Below are positions 34,582 to 42,817 of a stretch of DNA of 64,000 nt, one piece after another. Origin of the DNA: Oscillibacter sp. PC13. GTDB lineage: Bacteria; Bacillota; Clostridia; Oscillospirales; Oscillospiraceae. Made by a program: the position numbers and the translations under genes. A model generated the notes under the pieces. That model made no database searches. It was not told the DNA's origin and was given only the letters and a program-made list of their open reading frames with translations. Numbering within the stretch: position 1 is the stretch's first letter; the number at the start of each line of letters is the position of its first letter. The stretch lies in contig NZ_FOXE01000006.1 in the NCBI RefSeq assembly GCF_900115635.1, forward strand, positions 94,643-158,642, read 5' to 3'.

Positions 34582-34612
34582 TTGACTTGGAGTGAACTCT
34601 AGATTGTATAAT
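34582..34612 (+). promoter_or_regulatory. MerR-type promoter with 19-nt spacer
   Basis: TTGACT (34582-34587) and TATAAT (34607-34612) are separated by 19 nt, the over-long spacing that MerR activators correct by twisting DNA. The spacer has the dyad GGAGTGAACTC, resembling operators of aldehyde/NmlR-type MerR regulators. The regulator encoded 29 nt downstream probably activates its own unit. Confidence 0.75.
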
Positions 34613-34640
34613 TGGTTTATTCTGATGTGGAGGCATATTT

Positions 34641-35024
34641 ATGACCATTAAAGAAGTCAGTGAGAAGTACGGTGTCACACAGGATACCCTGCGCTATTAT
34701 GAAAAGGTTGCAATGATTCCGCCTGTTACCCGGACCGCTGGCGGTACAAGAGACTATCAGGAGGAGGACCTTGCCTGGGTAGAGTTGGCCATCTGTATGC
34801 GCTCAGCAGGTCTGCCTGTGGAAGCCATGACGGAATATGTACAGCTTACGGCACAAGGCGACCATACAATTCCAGAACGGCTGCAGCTCCTGGAACGCCA
34901 GCAGGCGGTATTGCTGGCCCAACGGGAACAAATCAACATGACTCTTGAACGGCTGGACTACAAGGTTGCACGATACCGAGAGGCTGTAAAGACAGGAAAA
35001 TTGAATTGGAATAAACACAATTGA
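34641..35024 (+). CDS. MerR-family regulator (aldehyde/NmlR type)
   Basis: A 127-residue regulator with an N-terminal winged helix (about residues 1-70; YGVTQDTLRYYEKVAMIPP) and a long coiled-coil dimerisation helix (about 75-118). It has no Cys at all, so it lacks the effector Cys of metal or thiol sensors. Metabolite control through the redox enzymes it governs is likely. It is encoded 16 nt before the aldo/keto reductase gene under a 19-nt-spacer promoter. Confidence 0.9.
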   Translation: MTIKEVSEKYGVTQDTLRYYEKVAMIPPVTRTAGGTRDYQEEDLAWVELAICMRSAGLPVEAMTEYVQLTAQGDHTIPERLQLLERQQAVLLAQREQINMTLERLDYKVARYREAVKTGKLNWNKHN

Positions 35025-35040
35025 AAAGGAAGGTTTTTAG

Positions 35041-36174
35041 ATGATTTACAGAGACTTTCAAAACCTGAAGCTGTCCGGCCTGGGCCTGGGGATGATGCGC
35101 CTGCCTACGGTAGATGGGGATGATGCGGCCATCGACGAGGCGGCTGCAGCCGAAATGATCGATTTGGCTTACCAAAGTGGAATCAACTATTTTGACACCG
35201 CGTGGGGCTACCATGCCGGTCACTCCGAGGAGGTGGCAGGCAGGTGCCTGTCCAAGTACCCTAGGGAGAGCTTTTATCTCGCCACAAAGTTCCCCGGCTA
35301 TGACAACTCCAATATGCCGAAGGTGGCTGCTATCTTTGAAGAGCAGCTCAGAAAATGCCGAACTGCCTACTTCGACTTTTACCTGTTTCACAATGTGTAC
35401 GAAGGGAATATCGACGATTATCTGAATCCTGAATTCGGCATTCTGGACTACCTTCTGGAGCAGAAGAAAAATGGCCGCATCCGGTACCTGGGCTTCTCCT
35501 GCCACGGGTCCATCGAGGTCCTGCGGCGGTTCCTGAACGCCTATGGAGCGCACATGGAGTTTTGCCAGCTTCAGCTCAACTACATGGACTGGCACTTCCA
35601 AGGCTGTGATAAAAAAGCCGAACTGCTCCAGGAGCGGAATATCCCCATTTGGGTCATGGAACCACTGCGGGGCGGTAAATTGGCAAGGGTATCCGATAGG
35701 ACCGCAGCCCAGCTGAAAACCATGCGGCCCGGCGAAACCATTCCTGGATGGGCTTTCCGGTTTCTTCAGGCGATTCCCGGCGTTACGATGGTTCTCTCGG
35801 GGATGTCCAGCATGGAGCAGCTTCGGGAGAACCTGAAAACCTGGGAGACCGATGCCCCTTTGACTGCGTGTGAGCTGAGTGCATTGGTAGACCTGCAGGA
35901 TCAAGAAACCAAGGCTGGGGGTGTCCCCTGCACCGCCTGTCACTATTGCACAAGCCACTGTCCCCAGAGCTTGCCAATCCCTGATCTGCTGGCACATTAC
36001 AATGAACACAAGCTGACGGGCGGCGGATTCCTTGCGCCTATGGCGGTGGGCAGTATGCCGGCGGACAAGCGCCCGGCCAACTGCATGGCTTGCCGCAGCT
36101 GCGAACAGGTCTGTCCACAGCAAATCGAGATCTCGGAGATTTTGCATGAGTTCTCTGATATGATTGGGATGTGA
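35041..36174 (+). CDS. Aldo/keto reductase with C-terminal 4Fe-4S motifs
   Basis: A 377-residue fusion. The AKR barrel (about residues 1-290) has the catalytic Asp-Tyr-Lys set placed as in the family (FDTAWGYHAGHSEE, then LATKFPG) and the LGFSCHGS segment replacing the usual His loop. The C-terminal extension (about 295-377) has CTACHYCTSHCP and CMACRSCEQVCP. Such clostridial AKRs are thought to take electrons from iron-sulfur carriers. AAAAGGAAGG precedes the start. Probably co-regulated with merR. Confidence 0.92.
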   Translation: MIYRDFQNLKLSGLGLGMMRLPTVDGDDAAIDEAAAAEMIDLAYQSGINYFDTAWGYHAGHSEEVAGRCLSKYPRESFYLATKFPGYDNSNMPKVAAIFEEQLRKCRTAYFDFYLFHNVYEGNIDDYLNPEFGILDYLLEQKKNGRIRYLGFSCHGSIEVLRRFLNAYGAHMEFCQLQLNYMDWHFQGCDKKAELLQERNIPIWVMEPLRGGKLARVSDRTAAQLKTMRPGETIPGWAFRFLQAIPGVTMVLSGMSSMEQLRENLKTWETDAPLTACELSALVDLQDQETKAGGVPCTACHYCTSHCPQSLPIPDLLAHYNEHKLTGGGFLAPMAVGSMPADKRPANCMACRSCEQVCPQQIEISEILHEFSDMIGM

Positions 36175-36261
36175 GCTTTGATGAAGCGGGAGAAAACCAA
36201 TGAAGAAACTGCTGACTGTTTACAATGCCGCTTCCAACGGTATTGTGGAGCAGATTGCTGA

Positions 36262-36510
36262 GATGTTTCAAGCTGCGATGGGCGGCGGCTCGGCGAAGTG
36301 GAGGCCATTCCCGATCTGTTCGCTTGTATGAACACCAAACAGCACTATCATGACTGGAACGCGGACTACTACTATAACCAGGTCCATACGAAGGGACACG
36401 GCAGGGCTTCGGACTGTATCAAGTGCGGCAAGTGTGAAAAGGCCTGCCCCCAACACCTGCCTATTCAGGAACTGCTGAACGATGTGGCAAGGGAATTTGA
36501 ACAGAGATAA
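36262..36510 (+). pseudogene. Second aldo/keto reductase, C-terminal fragment
   Basis: The frame after a stop at 36259 reads EVEAIPDLFACMNTKQ, YYYNQVHTKGHGRASDC and CIKCGKCEKACPQHLPI, which is the ferredoxin tail of another AKR of the same type. The barrel is absent: only about 85 nt separate it from the intact AKR gene. It looks like the leftover of a deleted tandem copy. GTG at 36298 could start a 70-residue ferredoxin-like peptide, but no ribosome site supports it. Confidence 0.7.
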
Positions 36511-36630
36511 AATTGTGCCTAAAAAGCGCACCCTTGCTTGGGACTGTATAATTGGCCGAAATTTCACCTTTAAGGCGACAGCTTTTTCCGGAACCGCAAA
36601 AGAAAATTACAAAAATCAAAGGGTGCTGTT

Positions 36631-37142
36631 ATGGAATTCAAAGAAGTTATTAAAAATCGCTACGCCTGCAAAAAATTTGACGGCCCTCCAGTGGACAAGG
36701 CCCAATTAAACATAATTCTGAAAGCGGGCTGTCTGGCACCTACTGCAAAGAATTGCCAGGAATAGCGCATCTGCGTGTTGCAGTCGCAGGAAGGACTCGC
36801 CAAGGTTGACCAGATAACGCCCTGCCGCTATGGATCTACCACTGTCTTGGCGGTGGCGTTTGACAGCAAAAACGTGTTTACCTATCCAGGTGGGAAGCTG
36901 GACTCCGGCGTGGAGGATGCTGCCATTGTTGCTACCCACTTGATGCTGGCGGCCAAGGATGTGGGTGTGGACAGCTGCTGGATCAATTTCTTTGACCCGG
37001 AAGCCGCTGCCGGGGAGTTGGAACTGCCGGAGAATGAGAAGATTCTGATGCTTTTGGATCTGGGCTATGCTGCAGAGGGCGGCGGACCATTGCCGAATCA
37101 CTGCTCCGTAAGGAACTGTCAGAGATTGTTCGGTATATGTAA
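36631..37142 (+). pseudogene. Nitroreductase with internal amber codon and 3' frameshift
   Basis: The frame from ATG 36631 is a clear nitroreductase-family protein (EFKEVIKNRYACKKFDG, LKAGCLAPTAKNCQ), but codon 45 is TAG (36763-36765) where the family usually has Gln. The frame resumes with RICVLQSQEGLAKVD and LDLGYAAEGGGPLPNH. Near 37105 the frame shifts; the expected ending RKELSEIVRYM lies one frame over and stops at 37142. Two separate lesions make loss of function likely. The intact family is about 170 residues, FMN-dependent. Confidence 0.82.
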
Positions 37143-37160
37143 TTTAGGAGGAATATTACC

Positions 37161-37646
37161 ATGAATAGAACGTTAGTAGCCTACTTTTCTGCCAGCGGCG
37201 TCACTGCCAAGGTTGCCCAAAATCTGGCTGCATCCATTGGTGCCGATCTCTTTGAAATCGTTCCAGAGACACCATACACTGATGCCGATTTGGATTGGAA
37301 CAACCCGCACAGCCGCTCCAGTGTGGAAATGAAAGACAAATCCAGCCGCCCGGCTATTGTCGGCGGGGTGGAGAGTATAGGACGGTACGACACCATCTTT
37401 GTGGGGTTCCCTATCTGGTGGTATGTGGCCCCCACTATCATCAGCACATTTCTGGAACAATACGACTTGACCGGCAAAACCATTATCCCCTTTGCGACTT
37501 CGGGCAGTTCCGGTATGGGCCGGACCAATGCCGACTTGGAGCCTTCCTGTAAAGGTGCACTTCTGAAGGAGGGCAGGCGTTTTTCTGCTAACGTCGGCAC
37601 TGACGAGTTGAAAAGGTGGGCCGAGAGTATTGGTGAACTCAATTGA
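37161..37646 (+). CDS. Flavodoxin
   Basis: A 161-residue FMN electron carrier of the long-loop flavodoxin_4 type. The FMN phosphate loop is seen at the N-terminus (VAYFSASGVTAKVA), followed by EIVPETPYTDADLDW, VFVGFPIWWY-like FVGFPIWWYVAP, and the second loop ATSGSSGMG. TAGGAGG precedes the start, 18 nt after the broken nitroreductase. With the AKR it forms a redox neighbourhood. Confidence 0.92.
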   Translation: MNRTLVAYFSASGVTAKVAQNLAASIGADLFEIVPETPYTDADLDWNNPHSRSSVEMKDKSSRPAIVGGVESIGRYDTIFVGFPIWWYVAPTIISTFLEQYDLTGKTIIPFATSGSSGMGRTNADLEPSCKGALLKEGRRFSANVGTDELKRWAESIGELN

Positions 37647-37817
37647 AAATTGGCACAATGAAGGGTGAACTGCACTGGTACAAGAGAACTATGGAAAATA
37701 CAAGAACTTTTCTGTAATAGCTCGGACGATGGAGGATACTGTAGGAAGAAACCCCGGGAAAAGCAGAAAATTTGCCGGAATCTCATGGCTCCAGCGGTCC
37801 ATTCTGTCACGGACATA

Positions 37818-37860
37818 CCATAAAACAGGGGCAGCGCATAGCGCTGCCCTTGTTTTATGG
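37818..37860. terminator. Long terminator hairpin
   Basis: Arms of 20 nt (37818-37837 and 37841-37860), nearly perfect, with GGGGCAGCGC/GCGCTGCCCT at the core and A/T-rich ends. It serves the flavodoxin transcript (+) and possibly the TauE gene (-). Confidence 0.8.
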
Positions 37861-37925
37861 AGAAAGAGATATCGGAAATTTCACAGGACAATACATGACT
37901 ACTGCGGCGGAAAATGTGAACATCC

Positions 37926-38705
37926 TCACAGGAAATTCGCGGTATTCCAAAGGCAGATGAGGACAATTACAAGCTGAAGCCCAATGAATAATTTATCCAC
38001 GGAAGCCGCACTGAGCCGCTTGCTGCATTTACGTCCAATGGCACCGCCGGCAATACCGCCCAGAACCATAAGGAATATGACAAATGGAGAAATCGTGGGG
38101 ATGGATCCAGAGAGAAAGGATTTTGCCAGATTTGTAGATTGGCTTAGAAGAATGATAAACAGGGAGTTTGCCACCGCAATTTTTGTGCCCATGCCAAAGA
38201 AATAGTGGAGGACAGCCATGTTGAAAGGACCGCCCCCAATGCCCAGAAAACTGGATGCACACCCCAGCGCGATTCCGATCACCACACATCCACTTGCGGA
38301 ACGGATATGAATGGGATGGATCGTATTCTTTTTGACAGTATAGAAAAGAGTTGCAATGGTTAGAAGCATCAAACAGAGAGACTGGACAATGCCGGCGATT
38401 CTCAATGAGATGGCGCCGCAAATAGCCGAAAAAATCTGATTGCCCAAAAGGCCTCCCGCAGCTGCGCCGGCAGCCAAAGGAAATGTTGTTTTGAGATCAA
38501 TCGTGCCGGAGCGGTCTAAAAAACTCCTGCTCACGTTGTAGAGGGACATAACAAAAACACTGCAGCTTGAAAGAAAGCTGGCCGCATCTACATCTGCAAG
38601 TCCAAGCAGATCCATTAGCGGCTTCATCAAAACGCCGCCCCCAATGCCACAGATCCCGCCGATGACAGAAGCGCCCAATGCAATTAAAAAAAATAGCAGG
38701 TTCAC
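37926..38705 (-). CDS. TauE/SafE family anion carrier (second copy)
   Basis: A 259-residue membrane protein with about eight helices and the two family repeats, each with a Gly-rich motif (GGICGIGGGVLMKPL and SFLGIGGGPFNM). The family moves sulfite, sulfonates and other organic anions. The start is GTG at 38705 with GGAGGGG just upstream. It is the last gene of the minus-strand catabolic region, 180 nt beyond the enolase paralogue and behind a hairpin, so it may be expressed less than the rest. Confidence 0.85.
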   Translation of the reverse strand: MNLLFFLIALGASVIGGICGIGGGVLMKPLMDLLGLADVDAASFLSSCSVFVMSLYNVSRSFLDRSGTIDLKTTFPLAAGAAAGGLLGNQIFSAICGAISLRIAGIVQSLCLMLLTIATLFYTVKKNTIHPIHIRSASGCVVIGIALGCASSFLGIGGGPFNMAVLHYFFGMGTKIAVANSLFIILLSQSTNLAKSFLSGSIPTISPFVIFLMVLGGIAGGAIGRKCSKRLSAASVDKLFIGLQLVIVLICLWNTANFL

Positions 38706-38845
38706 AGGTTCCCCTCCAAATGTATCGTGTTTTCCGTGTTACAGTTGCCACATCAATGGAAGAGTCCGGCAGGTAAGTGAATTTGCCAAGCCTTGTATGA
38801 TACTGGCGATATCTGAAACAGTGCTGATGTCTACCCGGAAAAGGC

Positions 38846-38884
38846 CTCCGCATTCGCAGAATCTGCGTGTCAGAGGCACTTCCG
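38846..38884 (-). terminator. Imperfect terminator after the enolase paralogue
   Basis: On the minus strand GTGCCTC pairs with GGAGGCC around a smaller inner stem (CGCAGATTCTGCG), followed by CTTTT. It could partly shield the second TauE gene from operon transcription. Confidence 0.5.
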
Positions 38885-40201
38885 CTATCTGATGTTAAAT
38901 TTCGAGATGCAGGAATCAAGGAAGATTTTTTGAGATGGATAATACGCACTTGCCCCCAAAGCCTCTTCAATTCGAATCGCTTCGTTCCATTTTGCGGTGC
39001 GTTCACTTCTGGCAGCTGATCCTACTTTCAGCTGTCCTGCGCCGCTGGCAATTGCCAAATGTACAATGGTGGCATCTTCCGTTTCACCGGAGCGGGCAGA
39101 TATGACGGGAAGATATCCGTGGCTCTTGGTATAGGAGATGGCCTCCATGGTTTCAGTAATCGTACCAATCTGATTCATTTTGATCAAAACGGCATTACAG
39201 CACTTCTCGGAAACGCCTCTTCGGATTCGTTCGATGTTGGTGGTAAACAGGTCGTCCCCAACGATTTGAATGCGGCGGCCCAGCCGCTCCGTCAGCAAGC
39301 GGCAGCCATCCCAATCCAGCTCGCCAGTACCATCCTCAATGGAGACGATGGGATACCGCGCTACCCAATCGCACAGCAAGTCGATGAATTGTGCAGGGGT
39401 GTATTCTCTGTCCTCCAATGACAGGGTATATGTTCCGGTTTTCTCGTTGAAAAACTCGCTGGAGGCAATATCCAGGGCGATTCCCAAATCTTTTCCCGGG
39501 CAATACCCGGCTTGTTCAATACTCTCAGTCAGCAAACGGAGGCCGTCCTCATTGCTTTTGAAAGCTGTGGGCCAAAAGCCGCCCTCATCCGCGATGGAGA
39601 CCGGACGTCCACTTTCCTGGAAAAGCTTTTTGGCCGCAAGATAGGTTTCCGCTACCATGGCGTAGCCCTCAGCGAAGCTTTTTGTGCTGATCGGAATCAC
39701 TAAAAAGTCTTGGATATCAATGGCGTTGGCGGCATGGGCACCTCCGCCTATTATCTGGACCATTGGTACGGGAATCGTGTTTGCCATGGCGCCGCCCAAA
39801 TAGCGGTACAACGGCTGATGTTCATAATTTGCGGCTGCGTAACAGGCTGCCAGGGAACAGCCGAGAATCGCATTTGCACCCAGCTTAGACTTGTTGGGCG
39901 TTCCGTCCAAGGAAATCAACCGCGCGTCAATTTGACGCTGATCCCTTGCATCCAGACCGATCATAGCGGGGCCAAGCACCTCGTTAACATTGTGAAGCGC
40001 CTGTGCAACGCCCTTGCCTCCGAAGTGAGAATCTCCATCGGGTAATTCTAACGCTTCAAATTTCCCGGTGGATGCGCCTGACGGAACCATTCCCCTGCCG
40101 GTTGTCCCGCCAGCCAGCACGACTTCCACTTCAATGGTTGGGTTTGCCCGGGAATCATAGATTCGGCGCGCATGTACAGCTTCTATTGCATAAGGCTTCA
40201 T
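38885..40201 (-). CDS. Enolase-family protein with altered active-site residues
   Basis: A 438-residue enolase homologue. Most catalytic parts are intact: the loop PSGASTGKFEA, His156 in GGGAHAAN, Glu206 in ADEGGF, metal ligands Asp244, Glu289 (SIEDG) and Asp316 (GDDLF), the base Lys341 (LIKMNQIG) and Lys392. Two positions differ. The His before RSGETED (yeast His373) is Ala369, and the Glu of DIQEF (yeast Glu168) is Asp165. Being encoded among sugar-acid-type genes and 4 nt overlapping a kinase gene, it may dehydrate another 2-phospho acid. It could still be a housekeeping enolase. GGAG precedes the start. Confidence 0.85.
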   Translation of the reverse strand: MKPYAIEAVHARRIYDSRANPTIEVEVVLAGGTTGRGMVPSGASTGKFEALELPDGDSHFGGKGVAQALHNVNEVLGPAMIGLDARDQRQIDARLISLDGTPNKSKLGANAILGCSLAACYAAANYEHQPLYRYLGGAMANTIPVPMVQIIGGGAHAANAIDIQDFLVIPISTKSFAEGYAMVAETYLAAKKLFQESGRPVSIADEGGFWPTAFKSNEDGLRLLTESIEQAGYCPGKDLGIALDIASSEFFNEKTGTYTLSLEDREYTPAQFIDLLCDWVARYPIVSIEDGTGELDWDGCRLLTERLGRRIQIVGDDLFTTNIERIRRGVSEKCCNAVLIKMNQIGTITETMEAISYTKSHGYLPVISARSGETEDATIVHLAIASGAGQLKVGSAARSERTAKWNEAIRIEEALGASAYYPSQKIFLDSCISKFNIR

Positions 40202-41221
40202 AGAGACGGCTCCTTGTCATCGATTTTACGGACAAGCAGGCTGATCGCCTGCTGATAGGTGGAAAAGTCCTGACATAAGATTTCGGATGCGGCCTCACGA
40301 ACCAGGTTTTGATCCTGCGCTGCCGTCAAATACTCCACCGGGGACTTTCCATCCACCCGCGCCAGCAGCAAAAAGCCAAGTGTTTGGATTGCCTGCCTTT
40401 CCAAAAGAGTAGGCTCCACGCACGTAACGCGATCAAAGTAGAGCCGCATCATGTAGGAAAGAAGTTCTAGGTAGCCATGACTCCACTCGGGGTGCTTGAC
40501 CGCCTTGAGCAGAAAGTGGTTGGAGAAGAACGCCACATCAAAGCAGGGATTCCCGTAGCAAGCAACCTCCATGTCCAAGATGCAGATACCGTCATCTTTT
40601 ACAAGGATATTCTTTGGACTGTAGTCGCCGTGAATCAAGACAGACCGCTCTGTGGTTAAAAAAGTCATAACGGCAGCACCTTTTTTGGCGAACTGCGGAT
40701 ATTTTTTCAGCACATGCTGGATATAGGGCTCAATACGCAGGTCGTAAAAAAACTGTTGATTATGAAAGCGACGGGCAATTTCCGCAGAGTGCGCCGTCTC
40801 ATTATGTACTGTACACAGAGCTGTAATGGCTTTTTCTGCGACACGGTAGTTCATCTCTCCATTTAATAGGCGGCTCTTCCACATTGCCCAGCTTTCAGGA
40901 ACAGCCTTCCGAACCATAATGTAGTTTTCTGCATCATAACTGATCGGCTTTGGAACAGCATTGGGGACCAATTTGGCATACTGCTCGAACACATCATATT
41001 TCCACACGGAGCCGCTGCGGAGCGCACTCCCAGGGTTCCGCGACCTTCAGCCGGGCAAGCGCTTGTTTTACAAGGATTTGTGCTCCCCCCTCCGAGGCCA
41101 TTGCCGCGGTTCCGGAGACGCCGCTGGAGAAATACTCCACCTGCGTGTTTGACGCAGAATGGATGAATCCTCGATCGAGGAGATATGACAGGAGTTCTTC
41201 CCAGTTCTCAATCGAAGCCAT
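40198..41221 (-). pseudogene. APH-like small-molecule kinase, frameshifted
   Basis: A protein of the aminoglycoside phosphotransferase/methylthioribose kinase fold in two frames. The N-lobe (from MASIENWEELL; nucleotide-loop segment SSGVSGTAAM, then ILVKQALARLKV) ends at RLRVE. The rest resumes one frame over at YDVFEQYAKLVP and includes the catalytic loop LIHGDYSPKNILV and the metal motif ILDMEVACYG. Removing one A from the T3 at 40999-41001 (plus strand) restores one frame of about 340 codons. It may be a true lesion or a base-call error. The ATGA overlap with the enolase gene and both intact lobes argue for recent or false breakage. Confidence 0.75.
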
Positions 41222-41282
41222 ATCGAACACTTCCTTTTGTATAAATGCCTGGCAAGGGGAGTCAATTTAAGGCTGCGCAGAG

Positions 41283-42737
41283 CTAGATAGCGCTTAAATC
41301 GTCATCTGCCATGCAAAGGTGGACGGCACCAATTTTGAACGTCCTGGGAAGAGCCAAAATATGCGGATCGCTGCCGACAAATTTCTTTTTCGCGTCCTCC
41401 AGGGCCTCTTCAAACGTTGCGCGGGTCTTCAGGCCCATGCTGCGGGCGATGCCAGGTTCCTGTGCGCCAACGATATAGATGGCACTGGTATTCATTTCCG
41501 CGATATGCCCGCAGGACATCATGGAGAATCCGTGGAACGGATGGAACGCGTTGGCATAGCGGTATTTACGGATATACTCCTCATTCGTCGCGTAATACTC
41601 GCCATAGCGGTTCATATCAGGAAGAATATTCATGTAATCATGCTGGAACAGTTCATATAGCTCCCGCAAATACGGCCAGCGTTCGTCGTGGAAATAGCCG
41701 TTGCAGATCGACGAACAGATGATAACACAGTTTTCTTTCATCACGCGCTTATGCCGAATCACCTGGGCAGAAAGCGCCTGCATCATCTGGATGGGATTCG
41801 TGCCCATGCCGTTTCCGTAGTGGAAATCCTGCGGCATGCCAAAGATCATGACATCATATTTTTCTTTCGCAAAGGGAACATATGTACGCTTGTTAGCCAT
41901 GGGCCAGGAGGCCTTTTGAACATCCGCGGCATAGCCGCTCCAGATTTCAATTTGCCGGGAGTAAGTATCCAGGACCGCGTCGCAGCAGAAGAATTTGTGT
42001 CCCATCTGCTCCTCTATGTACATGCCGATCTCATCAAACTTCGTGCGCATGAGGGAGTGCCCGGAGACAGGGGTAAAGTCTTTCCGATGCATGACGTCGG
42101 GGACATGGTGGGACGCAATTGAACGCCAGTGCGTGATGCCGGTAGAGCAGTGCTTGTAGCCGCCCGAATAGCCGCCGTAAGGGTTCCCTTGGCAGTGGCC
42201 AATCAAAATGGGCAGGTCGCACGTAAATACATACTTGTTCATCAGGACGGGATCGCCGCGGGAGGTAGTCCCCAAATCGACCATATGTTCATCGTCTTCG
42301 CTGTCGTGGGAGGTAATCTGCCCGGAATAATAGAACTCATTAAAAAGCTCATCCCCTAAAATTTGCTTCATTTCCGCGGCGGTGGCGCGGGGGTGAAGAC
42401 CATTCGAGAACAGGAGCAGAATATCCTCTTTATTGACGCCGGCCGCATAAAGCTCTTCTAAAATGACACGAATTGCGACCTTCCGGTGAGAGGTGGCTTG
42501 GCAGCCGCCCTTCACGATGTCGGGAATAACGATGACCACAGAAGAACCCTTATGTGCCAGTTCGGAAATGGGGAGCATCCCGATCGGATTGCGGACGGAC
42601 TGCTGGGTTGCGCGGTAGATGTCCGCCTCTGGAATATGGGGAGGATCGGGAACAGTCTCGCCCGGAATAAAAATATCTGTGTTATCAGGCAGCGTGGCGC
42701 CCATGACGCCATGTCCATACTCAAAATCCAGTTTCAT
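41283..42737 (-). CDS. LarA-like nickel-pincer isomerase/epimerase (copy 2)
   Basis: A 484-residue protein with the lactate racemase N-terminal domain. In LarA the cofactor is tethered to a Lys in a GGRK loop and two His act as bases. Here I see NGLHPRAT for the first His, and IGHCQGNPYGGYSGGYKH with a His and the tether-type Lys. It is longer than LarA (about 425) through a C-terminal region. The substrate should be a 2-hydroxy acid, but related enzymes act on malate, gluconate and phenyllactate. Cofactor genes larB, larC and larE are not in the window. Confidence 0.82.
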   Translation of the reverse strand: MKLDFEYGHGVMGATLPDNTDIFIPGETVPDPPHIPEADIYRATQQSVRNPIGMLPISELAHKGSSVVIVIPDIVKGGCQATSHRKVAIRVILEELYAAGVNKEDILLLFSNGLHPRATAAEMKQILGDELFNEFYYSGQITSHDSEDDEHMVDLGTTSRGDPVLMNKYVFTCDLPILIGHCQGNPYGGYSGGYKHCSTGITHWRSIASHHVPDVMHRKDFTPVSGHSLMRTKFDEIGMYIEEQMGHKFFCCDAVLDTYSRQIEIWSGYAADVQKASWPMANKRTYVPFAKEKYDVMIFGMPQDFHYGNGMGTNPIQMMQALSAQVIRHKRVMKENCVIICSSICNGYFHDERWPYLRELYELFQHDYMNILPDMNRYGEYYATNEEYIRKYRYANAFHPFHGFSMMSCGHIAEMNTSAIYIVGAQEPGIARSMGLKTRATFEEALEDAKKKFVGSDPHILALPRTFKIGAVHLCMADDDLSAI

Positions 42738-42817
42738 AAATATTACACCTCTTCTGAAAGTAAATCTCGTTTGCTTACCGTCAGAGCCCTTAAAAAATCA
42801 TTTATACGAATACTTCG

